Source: Erysipelotrichaceae bacterium
GTDB lineage: Bacteria > Bacillota_I > Bacilli_A > Erysipelotrichales > Erysipelotrichaceae
NCBI GenBank assembly: GCA_017431405.1
Contig: JAFRLB010000088.1
Coordinates: 1 to 54,288 of the forward strand
Length of the DNA: 54,288 nucleotides
Reading direction: 5' to 3'
Below, piece after piece: positions 32,203 to 42,038 of this stretch; the first letter of the stretch is position 1, and every line of letters begins with the position of its first letter. The notes under the pieces are model-generated. The model did not search any database. It was not told the origin of the DNA and worked only from the letters and a program-made list of their open reading frames with translations. A program made the position numbers and the translations under genes.

Positions 32203-35200
32203 TTATTTAGTGCTTAACAGTTCCATTAATTCTTCCTTGCTTAAGCTTGAAATGTTAACGGTATCGCTGTTCAGTAATGTCTCAGCCAGTTCCTGCTTCT
32301 TATCCTGAAGTTCTACGATCTTTTCTTCAATTGTGTCTTCAGCGATGATCTTATAAACAGATACTACTTTCTCCTGACCGATTCTGTGTGCTCTGTCAGT
32401 TGCCTGATTCTGAGCTGCCACATTCCACCATGGGTCATAGTGAATAACGATGTCAGCCCCAGTCAGATTCAAGCCCGTGCCCCCTGCCTTTAAGGAAATA
32501 AGGAATACCGGTACATCATTAGCGTTGAACATGTTTACTAACTGTAATCTGTCTTCCTTTTTGGTCTGACCGGTGATCTTGTAATAATCAATGCCGTTAC
32601 TGCTTAATTCATTCTCAATTATTTCCAGCATGCTGGTAAACTGTGAGAACAGCAGTATCTTATGGCCTTCCGCAATGGCATTTCTGATAAGTTCCATGCA
32701 GGCTTCCCGCTTGGCACTTTCCCCATCATAATCCTCAAATACCAGTGAAGGTTCACAACAGATCTGTCTGATCTTCATTAATTCAGCCAGAATGGCGATC
32801 TTGGATTGATTGAATGCCTCATTACTGGTCTTTTCGATCTTCTTGGTCATCTTAACGACCTGGCTGTCATAGAGCTTCTGTTGCTTGTTTTCAAACTTTA
32901 CCTTGATGATTTCTTCCATCTTTTCCGGCAAGTCAGTTAATACATCCATCTTCTTTCTTCTTAAGATGAATGGGGCAATCATCTGCTTCAGTCTTTCCGC
33001 TGCCCTTTCATCATTGTCCTTGGCGATCCTTACTTCATAGTTTCTTCTGAAAGTATCATAGTTATAGAGGAATCCAGGCATCAGATAGTCAAAGATGCTC
33101 CATAGCTCACTGAGGTTGTTTTCAATTGGCGTACCCGTAAGCACAAAGCGATGATTTGCCTTTATTACCTTACAGGCCTTGGCATTAGCCGTGGTATGAG
33201 TCTTAATGTATTGAGCTTCATCAAGTATCTGATAGGCAAACTGCTTATCTTCATACATTGATATGTCACGTTTTAACAAGTCGTAGGAAGTAATCAGAAC
33301 GTCAAACTTATACCATTCGTGCAGAATGTTCTTTCTTTCACTTTGTGTTCCAGCGACTGCCTTTACAATCATTTCTGGAGCAAACTTATTAAATTCACTT
33401 ACCCAGTTATATACCAGTGAACTTGGACATATGACAAGTGAGGTACCGCTACCACCCTTTTCCTTATGGTCAAGTAATACCGATATCATCTGTACGGTTT
33501 TACCCAGACCCATTTCATCGGCTAAAATGCCGCCGAAGTTAAAGTGTTCCAATGTCTTTAACCACTTGAAGCCATCCTTCTGATAACCTCTCATGACTTC
33601 ATTAAGGCTTTCAGGCACTTCAAAGTCAGATTCCTTAATGGTCTTGAAATCTCTTATGAGCCGCTTGTACTGGCTGTCACGGTTATCATACAGATGATCG
33701 TTTTCTTCCAGTAGCTTATCAAGATAAAGTGAACGGTAAGCCGGTATGTTCATCTTGCCCTTAACAAAGTCCTTTAAGGAAACATTTAATGAAGAAAGTA
33801 AGGCTTCCAGTTCCTCAATGGTTTCATTATCCGTGCGAATGAAACTGCCGTCCTTCAGCTTGTGATATTTCTTTTTCTGACGGTAACTGCTGATGATCTG
33901 GGCAAGTTCCTCTAAGGAAATGTCATCTGTCTTTACATCAAGTTCCAAAAGATTATTATCGAGTCTTACCCCGACACTGACCTTTGGATTACGCTTTACC
34001 TTTAATCTGTCAAAGGCATCCGTTGAATGGACGGTACCGTATTTCATCAAATCTGGAATCACACTTTCCAGGATTTCATATATCGTATCATCGTCACCCA
34101 CTACTACTAATAGGCCATTATCATCATGGTAATGGAAACACCTTCTTAATATTTCAACAACCTGGCTTTCCGTTATTTCATCCCTGACCTCAAGTTTCAT
34201 GTCAATGGTTACCAGATTATGCTTACTCAAGCCATAGGTAACTTCCGGCAGGCAGGTTATTACCCCTTCTCTGACGTCAAAGTAAAAGTTAAATTCCGGC
34301 TTAGGTGGAATGTACCTGCTGACAAGGTCTCTGTTATTTTCAAATATCTCGATCTTGTCCTTTAAAACCGGTAATACATGGTGATAGAATCTGGCTAAGT
34401 TCTTCTTACCAATGCGGTAATCAACTTCGTTAGTACGAGAACCTCTGGTCAAGCTGGCTACGATGTTACTGTATTCATCATTTACTCTGTAAAGATGCTT
34501 ATCATCTATGAAATAACTGTACTTGCCACCCTTAAACAGCTTAGGCACCTGCCCATGGATCCTTACCCCATCGAATTCCCTGTTTCTTAATACCTCATCA
34601 ATTGACAAAGATATTTCAGGCTTTCCTTCTCTTAAGGTGATCATGTTTTTGCCATTACCCTGATAAGTCTTGTCATTTACCTCAATGGTTTCATTTTCAG
34701 CCAGATCATAGAATTCATCCAGCCTTGTGCCATACAGGGTAATGTCCTTACTGACATCCAATAACTTTGATTCACCGTTACTGCGGTAATCCATGTTTCT
34801 GATCGCATCTCTGGTCTTTTCATCAGTTACGGTCTTTTCTATGAAGTCATAGTATTTCCTACTGTCTTCATCAAACTTCTGTTTGGCAAAGTGCAGCTTG
34901 CTCTTACTGCCTAAGGCATACTCACTTTCATTTTCCACACTGTCGACCAGTTCAGAAAGCTTCTTAACCACAAACAGCTTTTCACAGCCTATTTTAAAGC
35001 CCAGATTCAATACCCCATAGCCATCATATTCCAGCTTTGGCACTAACCTGACATTATCTTCACTTTTAACTGCTTCATTTTTCTCAGGCAATACATTAAA
35101 TGAATCCAGAAACCTCATGCCGTTAAGGTCAGTAGAATCACCTGGGTTATGCTCCAGGATGTAATTCTTCAAGGCCAGTAAAAGAGCCACCTCATGTTCA

Positions 35201-35829
35201 CAAGGTGTTATTCTTCTTTCCGCCCAGCCATAGGAATAGGTATAACTGTTACAGCCTCTGTGATAACAGGTTCTGGTAACGATCTCATCATGATTAATAA
35301 TTATTTCCGTATCCGGATAATAGCCATTCATCGCCATGGTTGCCTTAAGGCACTGACCATCAGAATAATTGAAGAAGCCCTGAGAGACCTCAACATTGTA
35401 TCTGTCACTGTCTAAAAGCTTCTGAGCCTTTGAAAGATTTCCCTCCGTTATTCTTAACTCAGAAGTCAGCTTTTCAAGATCATAGTAGTAACCCTGATCA
35501 CTGAATAAGCCCTTAAATGGGAAAACTCTTCTGTTCTTATCGCCGTTTTCCAGTCTGTATTGTGCTTCATATTCCAGTAATACAGCCACTTCATGCTTAC
35601 AGTAGTTACCGTCTAAGGAAAACGGACAGTCGCAATCCATTGATTTAATTGAACCGTTATTACCTAATAAGATCCTGACCTTGTAAACCATGTCACCTTT
35701 GACATCAGCTCTGATTTCAGTATCATTAATTATCTTGAAATTCTCAACATAGCCACGATTAAAGTAAGTCTGCCCTCTTTGCAGAATCGTATTATAGAAT
35801 TTGCCTCTCCAACTAAGTATCTTTAACAT
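32203..35829 (-). CDS. SWIM-domain SNF2-family DEAD-like helicase
   Basis: The 1208-residue protein has a zinc-binding SWIM motif at the N-terminus (C66-x-C68, C77-x-H79), a second SWIM-like cluster (C188, C193, C210-x-H212), a long middle region of about 500 residues, and a SNF2 motor: ADEMGLGKT near 770-778, LVICPSSLV, LDEAQYIKTH near 870, VLTGTPIENN, and the C-lobe ending DRAHRIGQ near 1150. Such proteins remodel protein-DNA or RNA polymerase complexes using ATP; SWIM binds DNA or protein. It is a single gene. The 116-bp gap at 32087-32202 and 93-bp gap at 35830-35922 contain only promoter DNA. Confidence 0.92.
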   Translation of the reverse strand: MLKILSWRGKFYNTILQRGQTYFNRGYVENFKIINDTEIRADVKGDMVYKVRILLGNNGSIKSMDCDCPFSLDGNYCKHEVAVLLEYEAQYRLENGDKNRRVFPFKGLFSDQGYYYDLEKLTSELRITEGNLSKAQKLLDSDRYNVEVSQGFFNYSDGQCLKATMAMNGYYPDTEIIINHDEIVTRTCYHRGCNSYTYSYGWAERRITPCEHEVALLLALKNYILEHNPGDSTDLNGMRFLDSFNVLPEKNEAVKSEDNVRLVPKLEYDGYGVLNLGFKIGCEKLFVVKKLSELVDSVENESEYALGSKSKLHFAKQKFDEDSRKYYDFIEKTVTDEKTRDAIRNMDYRSNGESKLLDVSKDITLYGTRLDEFYDLAENETIEVNDKTYQGNGKNMITLREGKPEISLSIDEVLRNREFDGVRIHGQVPKLFKGGKYSYFIDDKHLYRVNDEYSNIVASLTRGSRTNEVDYRIGKKNLARFYHHVLPVLKDKIEIFENNRDLVSRYIPPKPEFNFYFDVREGVITCLPEVTYGLSKHNLVTIDMKLEVRDEITESQVVEILRRCFHYHDDNGLLVVVGDDDTIYEILESVIPDLMKYGTVHSTDAFDRLKVKRNPKVSVGVRLDNNLLELDVKTDDISLEELAQIISSYRQKKKYHKLKDGSFIRTDNETIEELEALLSSLNVSLKDFVKGKMNIPAYRSLYLDKLLEENDHLYDNRDSQYKRLIRDFKTIKESDFEVPESLNEVMRGYQKDGFKWLKTLEHFNFGGILADEMGLGKTVQMISVLLDHKEKGGSGTSLVICPSSLVYNWVSEFNKFAPEMIVKAVAGTQSERKNILHEWYKFDVLITSYDLLKRDISMYEDKQFAYQILDEAQYIKTHTTANAKACKVIKANHRFVLTGTPIENNLSELWSIFDYLMPGFLYNYDTFRRNYEVRIAKDNDERAAERLKQMIAPFILRRKKMDVLTDLPEKMEEIIKVKFENKQQKLYDSQVVKMTKKIEKTSNEAFNQSKIAILAELMKIRQICCEPSLVFEDYDGESAKREACMELIRNAIAEGHKILLFSQFTSMLEIIENELSSNGIDYYKITGQTKKEDRLQLVNMFNANDVPVFLISLKAGGTGLNLTGADIVIHYDPWWNVAAQNQATDRAHRIGQEKVVSVYKIIAEDTIEEKIVELQDKKQELAETLLNSDTVNISSLSKEELMELLSTK

Positions 35830-35922
35830 TCAGTCAACCTCATTCAGTTTATGGTAACCAGTTTTCATTTAATTAGTAATCAAAAACATTCATTATTATC
35901 ACAGGACCTTTTATTAATCATA

Positions 35923-37326
35923 CTATCTTTCTGGTATTTTCAAGTCATCAAAGCTTATCTTTTTCAGAATATTTGCGGGATAACTTTCTTTTAAAAAACC
36001 TGTATAGTAAAGTGGGTAGGTTTTAAACAGTTCTCCATTCCCTATGTTTGTATCTGCTATTTTGATTGCGGAATGTTTTCCGTATTTTTGCGGATGCTGC
36101 AAAACATATTTCATACTTGTAGCTTTCCCGTTCGATGACTTACACTCAATAATTGTTATCTCACCATCAATATCAGCTACAAAATCAAGTTCAGGTGCCC
36201 CACTGGAGCCACGATAATAATATAATTTACGATTATTATCATATAATGCTAATGCAACAACGTTCTCTGCAATAGCACCTTTGTATGCCCCGATGTCACC
36301 GTTAAGTATCTTTGCAGCGGCATCATTTCCCAATTGAGATACAAGTAATCCCGTATCAGCGTAATATGCTTTATATTCCTTACTGATTTTATTAGCTTCC
36401 AAAGGAGATGACAGTTCCCTTAAATTGTAGGCTTTTACGACAAGGCCAAGATCTGCAAGATACTGCAAAGCATCTGCCTTATCATCTGAATGAGCTTTAT
36501 TGTCAACGTTACTGTACTGAAACTTCTTATATTCTTTTGACAATTGTGCAGGCAGAGAATCAAGACAGGCTTCTGCTCTTAATTTTAAAACTTCATTAGC
36601 ATTCTCGTTACCATTTGAATCAATATATCTGCCTAAGTCATCCCTAATTGAATCTAATATTCTTTTCTGTATGCTTCTTACAGCGTTAATGTCATGGTGC
36701 TGCATAAACTCATTTACTGCTTCAGGCATTCCACCAACAACAAGATATTCAAAGTAAAGGTCTCTCATCCTCTCATGTATTGCTGCATCAATTACTTTTG
36801 ATTCATTTATACACTGCTGGACGTATTCAATGATATTCTGTGGCATGCCATAATTATTAAGAAATTCTCTGAATGTCAGCGGGAACATTGTCATATGTTC
36901 TTCATAGCCAACAGGTATCCCCCTCTGATACGGCTTTCTGAAACCCTTGACACCAAGGAAGCTTCCCGTGGCAATGACATCATACCTTCCATCTAAATCC
37001 CAGTATTTTAAAGAACTGCGAGCATTAGGACAGTCCTGAATCTCATCCATAATGACCAGTGTTTCTGACGGAACAAATGTTGCATCAAATAACAGAGCAG
37101 TAATTCTGCTGACCATTCTATTAACATCAAAATCACCTTCAAATACAGTATGGAGGCTCTTATTGGACCTGAAATCCATGTACACAACATTCCTGTAATT
37201 TTCGTGTCCAAACTGTCTGACAATGTAGGTCTTTCCAACCTGGCGAAGCCCGGACAAAATTAACGGATGGTGATTATTTCTCAATTTCCAATCTACTAAT
37301 TGCTTCATTATATCTCTCGCCAACAT
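35923..37326 (-). CDS. AAA ATPase C with DUF4143 C-terminus
   Basis: The 467-residue protein has Walker A SGLRQVGKT (25-33), Walker B LVIMDEIQD (90-98), a DVIATGSFLG sensor, MFPLTFREFL and a C-terminal DUF4143/nuclease-like part with KAYYADTGLLVSQLG and ELDFVADIDGEITIIECKSS. It is about 50 residues longer than ATPase B. AGGAG precedes ATG. It is single, with a TAGAAT -10 about 30 nt upstream and three phased repeats beyond it. As with A and B, the biochemical role is unsettled. Confidence 0.85.
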   Translation of the reverse strand: MLARDIMKQLVDWKLRNNHHPLILSGLRQVGKTYIVRQFGHENYRNVVYMDFRSNKSLHTVFEGDFDVNRMVSRITALLFDATFVPSETLVIMDEIQDCPNARSSLKYWDLDGRYDVIATGSFLGVKGFRKPYQRGIPVGYEEHMTMFPLTFREFLNNYGMPQNIIEYVQQCINESKVIDAAIHERMRDLYFEYLVVGGMPEAVNEFMQHHDINAVRSIQKRILDSIRDDLGRYIDSNGNENANEVLKLRAEACLDSLPAQLSKEYKKFQYSNVDNKAHSDDKADALQYLADLGLVVKAYNLRELSSPLEANKISKEYKAYYADTGLLVSQLGNDAAAKILNGDIGAYKGAIAENVVALALYDNNRKLYYYRGSSGAPELDFVADIDGEITIIECKSSNGKATSMKYVLQHPQKYGKHSAIKIADTNIGNGELFKTYPLYYTGFLKESYPANILKKISFDDLKIPER

Positions 37327-37360
37327 AAGATCACACTCCTACACTATTATTCTACACTAG

Positions 37361-37446
37361 TTTGTATTTTTTTAAAGGGTAAAACATGTGCACTTTGTAT
37401 TTTTTTAAAGGGTTAATTATGTTTGTTTTGTGTTTTTTTAAACGTT
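37361..37446. repeat. Three 20-bp repeats at exact 33-bp period upstream of ATPase C
   Basis: TTTGTATTTTTTTAAAGGGT occurs identically at 37361-37380 and 37394-37413; a third unit at 37427-37446 matches at 17 of 20. Spacing is exactly 33 bp, about three helical turns, with 13-bp non-identical spacers. The first unit abuts the probable -35/-10 of ATPase C, so the array is likely an operator or protein assembly site. Confidence 0.85.
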
Positions 37447-37452
37447 TAACAT

Positions 37453-37474
37453 AAAAACCGGGAATTATCCCGGC
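37453..37474 (-). terminator. Terminator of the suf operon
   Basis: CCGGGA-ATTA-TCCCGG is followed on the minus strand by TTTTTATG. It lies about 215 nt after the last gene of the suf operon; no nearer terminator was seen. Confidence 0.75.
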
Positions 37475-37688
37475 TTCCAATACTTTAAATAATCCCCAAG
37501 CCCAACCCTCATCATAAGTCAATGCCCGGTATTAACAATACTCTGTAACAGTGCATTTGTGCCCGATTTGAGCAATACACTAAAATTATTTAAAAGAATC
37601 TGCTCTGCAATTCTGATCCCCTTAAGTGTGAACTCATTCATTCTCAGTCACAGAGATCGCATTCGCCCTTAGACTACACGCTTGCTTG
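37475..37688. other. Non-coding or decayed stretch after the suf operon
   Basis: No recognisable gene. A 40-codon leftward frame spans 37519-37641 (start MNEFTLKGIRIAEQILL) but has only a weak ribosome site and matches nothing I know. It could be a small protein, a remnant, or part of a long 3' untranslated region. Confidence 0.35.
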
Positions 37689-38141
37689 TTATTTTAATTC
37701 AATTGTCCAGTTAGCTTCCTGGATCTTATTGTCCAGTTCACGTAACTGCTTGCTCATCCTGTCGATGTCCTTCTGGAAGGATTCAACATTGATGGTTGGT
37801 AAAACCTTGATTTCGGTTCTGGTTGCTCTTGATGTATTGGAACTTGCTTCATTGACTACGTTTCTGTAAGTAGCTATTTTCTGCTTTAATACATCTCTTT
37901 GTGCAATTAACTCTGTCAAAGTCTTGCCTTCAACTGTTTCAACACTGTTGGTAAGGTTGATTCTGACGATCAACTTTTCCATTTCTTCTAATGACTTGTT
38001 GAATTCCTTAAACAAATCACCTGGCTTTTCGTTAGGATTTTCACCTTCCTGCACAAGTGCGTTGCTGGTTAAACGGTATTCAAGCTGATTGATCTGTCTT
38101 TTCAGATCTGCTCTGGCTTGTAATGCTTCTGCTAATTTCAT
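37689..38141 (-). CDS. DIP1984 family coiled-coil protein
   Basis: The 150-residue protein begins [24 protein letters not shown] and continues SNALVQEGENPNE, the hallmark of the DIP1984 family. Two long coiled-coil segments flank an acidic loop; it should be a soluble helical protein. The function of the family is unknown. The start codon overlaps the sufB stop as TAATG, so it is translationally coupled to the suf operon. Confidence 0.82.
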   Translation of the reverse strand: MKLAEALQARADLKRQINQLEYRLTSNALVQEGENPNEKPGDLFKEFNKSLEEMEKLIVRINLTNSVETVEGKTLTELIAQRDVLKQKIATYRNVVNEASSNTSRATRTEIKVLPTINVESFQKDIDRMSKQLRELDNKIQEANWTIELK

Positions 38142-39556
38142 TATCCTACTGCCCCCTCCATGTCAATTTTCAATAACTGATTTAACTCAACGGCATATTC
38201 TACCGGTAATTCCTTGGTAAATGGTTCCAAGAAGCCCATGATGATCATCTGAGTGGCCTGCTGTTCAGTCAAGCCTCTGCTCATCAGATAGAACAGTTCC
38301 TCATCAGAGATCTTTGAAACGGTAGCTTCATGCTCCAGGGTACAGTTGTCATTCTGTACGGTGTTATAAGGAATTGTATCACTGTTGGACTGTTCATCAA
38401 GAATCAAGGTATCACATTCAATCTTGGTTCTGGCATTATCTGCCTTAGGTCCAATGTACATCCAGTCTCTGAAGTTGGCGTATCCGCCATTTCTGGCAAT
38501 GGACTTGGAAATGATTGAACTTGAAGTATTAGGTGCCAGGTGAATCATCTTAGCCCCGGTATCCTGGATCTGGGTCTTATTGGCTACCGCAATGGTAATG
38601 GTCATGCCCTTGGCGCCTTCTTCTGCTAAGATGCAGGCCGGATACTTCATGGTGACATGAGAACCGATGTTGCCATCAACCCATTCCATCAAGCCGTTTC
38701 TTTCGACCTTTGATCTCTTGGTAGTAAGATTCAATACATTGGTTGACCAGTTCTGTACGGTTGAATAACGGCACTTTGCGTCTTCCTTGACGTATATCTC
38801 AACTACTGCGGCATGCAGTGAGTCCTTCTGATAAATTGGTGCGGTACAGCCTTCTACATAGTGTAAGTTAGCCCCTTTATCAACGATGATGATGGTTCTT
38901 TCAAACTGGCCCATCTGTTCACTGTTGATACGGAAGTATGACTGTAAAGGCTTATCAAGTGTTACTCCAGGAGGAACATAAATGAATGAACCGCCGGAGA
39001 ATACAGCACTGTTTAAGGCCGCAAACTTGTTATCGGTATAAGGAACGATCTTGCCTAAGTATTCCTTAACGAGTTCAGGGCAGTACTTGATGGCACTGTC
39101 CGTATCTAAGAAGATGACACCCTTATCCTGTACTTCCTGTAACATGTTATGGTAAACAGCTTCTGATTCATACTGGGTGGTTACACCGGCCAAAAACTTC
39201 TGTTCACTTTCCGGTATGCCCAGCTTGTCAAAGGTATTCTTGATCGTTTCCGGTACTTCTTCCCAATCTGATGCCTTGTTCTCTGAAGACTTGATGAAGT
39301 ATGTATAATCTTCAAAGTTCAGATCACTCAGATCAGGACCCCAGGTTGGCATTGGCATTCTTTCAAAGGCTTCAAAGGCCTTAAGTCTGTATTCCAATAC
39401 CCAATCCGGTTCACCCTTCTTTTTGGAAATGGTAATTACCGTATCTCTGGTTAAACCCTTACCGGTGGTAAAGATCGTTGTATTCTCATCATAAAAGCCA
39501 TACTGATAATCATCCTGAGACTGGAAGATCTGCTCATTTTTCTTATTTTCTGCCAT
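38141..39556 (-). CDS. sufB: Fe-S cluster assembly scaffold SufB
   Basis: I start at 39556 ([11 protein letters not shown], 471 residues) with GAGG 6 nt away; an ATG 18 nt earlier lies deeper in sufU. SufB with SufC and SufD builds Fe-S clusters in the cytoplasm. Seen are [19 protein letters not shown], the beta-helix core with FIYVPPGV and [20 protein letters not shown], and the C-terminal [23 protein letters not shown]. Length matches the family. It overlaps sufU by 14 nt. Confidence 0.95.
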   Translation of the reverse strand: MAENKKNEQIFQSQDDYQYGFYDENTTIFTTGKGLTRDTVITISKKKGEPDWVLEYRLKAFEAFERMPMPTWGPDLSDLNFEDYTYFIKSSENKASDWEEVPETIKNTFDKLGIPESEQKFLAGVTTQYESEAVYHNMLQEVQDKGVIFLDTDSAIKYCPELVKEYLGKIVPYTDNKFAALNSAVFSGGSFIYVPPGVTLDKPLQSYFRINSEQMGQFERTIIIVDKGANLHYVEGCTAPIYQKDSLHAAVVEIYVKEDAKCRYSTVQNWSTNVLNLTTKRSKVERNGLMEWVDGNIGSHVTMKYPACILAEEGAKGMTITIAVANKTQIQDTGAKMIHLAPNTSSSIISKSIARNGGYANFRDWMYIGPKADNARTKIECDTLILDEQSNSDTIPYNTVQNDNCTLEHEATVSKISDEELFYLMSRGLTEQQATQMIIMGFLEPFTKELPVEYAVELNQLLKIDMEGAVG

Positions 39557-39998
39557 CTTCTGCCTCACTTTCATTGATCAGCTGTTCAAGACCATGCCAG
39601 CCGATCGTAGCGCACTTGATGCGGTTTGCCTGCTTACTGACACCCTGTAAGGCAATGGCTTCTTCAAGCATTTCCTCATCATATGCTTCGCCATTGATCA
39701 TGGCATAGTATTCATTAATGATTTTTCTGGCTTCCTCAATGCTTTTACCCTTTACCAGATCAGCCATGATGCTGGTAGAAGCGGTTGAAATGGTACAGGC
39801 CTTACCGTCAAAGTTGACATCTTCAATGATGCCGTTATTGATCTTTGCCTGAACATGAATGTCATCGATGCATGACTCTGAAGCCATGTGGGTCATTCTA
39901 TAAGCTGGATCATTCAACAGCTTATGATGACGTGGATATTCGTAATGATCCATGATGATCTGTCTTAAGACCATTGGATCCTTCATTAAATCTGACAT
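39543..39998 (-). CDS. sufU: SufU, zinc-dependent sulfurtransferase
   Basis: The 151-residue protein has the SufU zinc ligands C43, D45 (SCIDD), C68 (GKACTIS) and C129 (IKCATIGW), plus the extra insert between the second and third Cys that distinguishes SufU from IscU. It accepts sulfur from SufS and activates it. The start lies 16 nt after the sufS stop and its end overlaps sufB. Confidence 0.94.
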   Translation of the reverse strand: MSDLMKDPMVLRQIIMDHYEYPRHHKLLNDPAYRMTHMASESCIDDIHVQAKINNGIIEDVNFDGKACTISTASTSIMADLVKGKSIEEARKIINEYYAMINGEAYDEEMLEEAIALQGVSKQANRIKCATIGWHGLEQLINESEAEDGRK

Positions 39999-40014
39999 AA
40001 ACTACAAGCCCCCT

Positions 40015-41247
40015 TTAAAAGAAAATTCCAATGCAGTTTTCAATCGTGCAGGTTCTTACTGCCTCAACCAGGGCATCTACATCTTCCTTTGTGTTATAGA
40101 AATACATGGAACAGCGAATCGTATCATCCGTTCCTAAGAATTCAACCAGGATCTTCGCACAGTGGTTGCCGCTTCTTACCGCAACACCCTGTGAACTCAA
40201 ATATCCGGCGGCATCCTGCGAGAAGATGTCCTTGACATTGAATGTAACAATGCCGGTATCCCCGTCAGGATTATAAAGTATGACATTATCCAGCTTGCTT
40301 AATTCATTAACCAGATATGTTCTTAATTCCTTTTCATGAGCGGCAATGTTTTCCATTCCCACCTTCATTAAATATTCAATAGCAGCCTTCATGCCAATGA
40401 TGCCTTCAATGTTCTGAGTGCCGGCTTCAAACTTGTAAGGTACTTCCTTGAGAATCACTTCCCCACAGCTGTTGAACCTGGCATTTGCCCCACCGCCTAA
40501 TAATAATGGTTCAGTTTCCTGTAACAGTTCATATTTGCCATACATGACACCCATGCCACTAGGCCCGCACATCTTATGAGCCGAGAAAGTCAGGAAATCG
40601 CAATCCAGGTCCTTAACATCAGTTACATTGTGCGGGACACTCTGGGCGCCATCGATCATTACCTTTGCCCCATATTCATGAGCAATGGCACATATTTCCT
40701 TAACCGGTGCCTTATAGCCTAAGACATTGCCGACAGCCGCAAAGGCCACAAACTTAACCTTCTCGTGCATTGCACTTCTGAAGTTTTCAACAGTCAGTCT
40801 GCCGTTCTCACTTAACGGGATGTATTCAATTACAACCCCGATCTCTTCAGCCAGTCTGAACCATGGCAAGACATTAGAAGCATGTTCAGCATCGGTAATG
40901 AGTATTACGTCACCCTTCTTAAGATGAGTTCTTACATAGCCATAGGCAACCTGATTAATGCCGAATGTCGTACCTGAGGTAAAGGCAACTTCTCTTCTGT
41001 CACAGTTAATGAACTTCGCTACAACATCTCTGGTCTGCTCATAAAGCTTGTCAACCTTCATTGACAGTTCATAATCACCTCTGTGGGCATTGGCAGTTAT
41101 TTCTTCATAGAAATAGTTGACCGCATCGATTACGCATTGCGGCTTTAAGGTCGTTGCCCCATTATCAAGGTAACTTAAAGGATGACCACTCATGGTTTTA
41201 CCGTTAAGCATCGGGAAGTCTTTTCTGATTTCCGCTACATTGAACAT
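40015..41247 (-). CDS. sufS: Cysteine desulfurase SufS
   Basis: The 410-residue PLP enzyme removes sulfur from cysteine for Fe-S assembly. YLDNGATTLKP, DAEHASNVLPW, MIDGAQSVPH, SAHKMCGPSG with the PLP lysine K225, and RSGNHCAK with the catalytic Cys363 are intact. Length is normal for group II desulfurases. It overlaps the end of sufD by 13 nt and precedes sufU, the usual Gram-positive order. Confidence 0.96.
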   Translation of the reverse strand: MFNVAEIRKDFPMLNGKTMSGHPLSYLDNGATTLKPQCVIDAVNYFYEEITANAHRGDYELSMKVDKLYEQTRDVVAKFINCDRREVAFTSGTTFGINQVAYGYVRTHLKKGDVILITDAEHASNVLPWFRLAEEIGVVIEYIPLSENGRLTVENFRSAMHEKVKFVAFAAVGNVLGYKAPVKEICAIAHEYGAKVMIDGAQSVPHNVTDVKDLDCDFLTFSAHKMCGPSGMGVMYGKYELLQETEPLLLGGGANARFNSCGEVILKEVPYKFEAGTQNIEGIIGMKAAIEYLMKVGMENIAAHEKELRTYLVNELSKLDNVILYNPDGDTGIVTFNVKDIFSQDAAGYLSSQGVAVRSGNHCAKILVEFLGTDDTIRCSMYFYNTKEDVDALVEAVRTCTIENCIGIFF

Positions 41248-42038
41248 CCTTCACTCACCTTCATCTCTATTTCTTCTTTCAGTCTGTTTTCAAGTTCCTC
41301 ATCATTTATGACCTGAGTAATAGGCAACAGGTAACCAATGACAATCAGCTTCAGTGCTTCACCATAGGTCAAGCCTCTTGACTGCAGGTAATACAGCTGG
41401 TCATTGTCAGGCTGACCTAATGAAGCAGCGTGAGAAGCTGCGACATCATTGTCATAAATGTAAAGGATCGGTAATATCTTACCTACTGCACTCTTGTCAT
41501 AGGTAAGTAAGCGGCTGGTCTGATGGGTGCTTGAACCATGGGCACCCTTGACGATGGTATTCTTTACCACTAAGTCACATAGGCCATGAGCCAGTACTAC
41601 CCCATAGTTATTAACGTGGGCTTCAGTATTACCAACCTCATGAACACAGTTCTGGTTGAACTTTACCTTGCCGGCAGTTAATGAAGCAGTCTGAACCTGT
41701 AAGAAGGCTCCCTGCTCCTTGAGGTTGTATTCTGAATTTACAACCGTATTAAAACCGTTTAACTCAGCATGAGCTATAACGCTCTTACTGTAGCCAAACA
41801 GGTCATATTTCTCATTTATTTCCAGTTCCTCATTATTGTGATTGATTACCAGTAAGGTGAAATCGGCACTGTCTTCAACCTTTACATTAAGATTGAAAGT
41901 TGCCTTATTACTGCCTTCAATTGTAAAGATGACGGCACTCTTAGAGTGTGAAGCTATCTTTAAACTGTATTCAGTAACCTTATCCTTATCGGTATTAATG
42001 ATGAACTGCTCAGAAGAATTAACAACAACTTCCATCAT
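41235..42038 (-). CDS. sufD: SufD, short form
   Basis: The 267-residue protein has the SufD/SufB beta-helix core and the C-terminal signature QLYYLQSRGLTYGEALKLIVIGYLLP. SufD partners SufB in the SufBC2D scaffold. It is roughly 150 residues shorter than typical SufD (for example in Bacillus), lacking the N-terminal helical domain. HQTSRLL and a run of beta strands are kept. The gene overlaps sufC by 4 nt and sufS by 13 nt. Confidence 0.9.
   Translation of the reverse strand: MMEVVVNSSEQFIINTDKDKVTEYSLKIASHSKSAVIFTIEGSNKATFNLNVKVEDSADFTLLVINHNNEELEINEKYDLFGYSKSVIAHAELNGFNTVVNSEYNLKEQGAFLQVQTASLTAGKVKFNQNCVHEVGNTEAHVNNYGVVLAHGLCDLVVKNTIVKGAHGSSTHQTSRLLTYDKSAVGKILPILYIYDNDVAASHAASLGQPDNDQLYYLQSRGLTYGEALKLIVIGYLLPITQVINDEELENRLKEEIEMKVSEGCSM

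Noticed and set aside
37361-37446. CRISPR array
   Set aside because: Only three units, T/A-rich, with 13-bp spacers and a diverged third copy, and no cas genes. The position at a promoter fits an operator array better.
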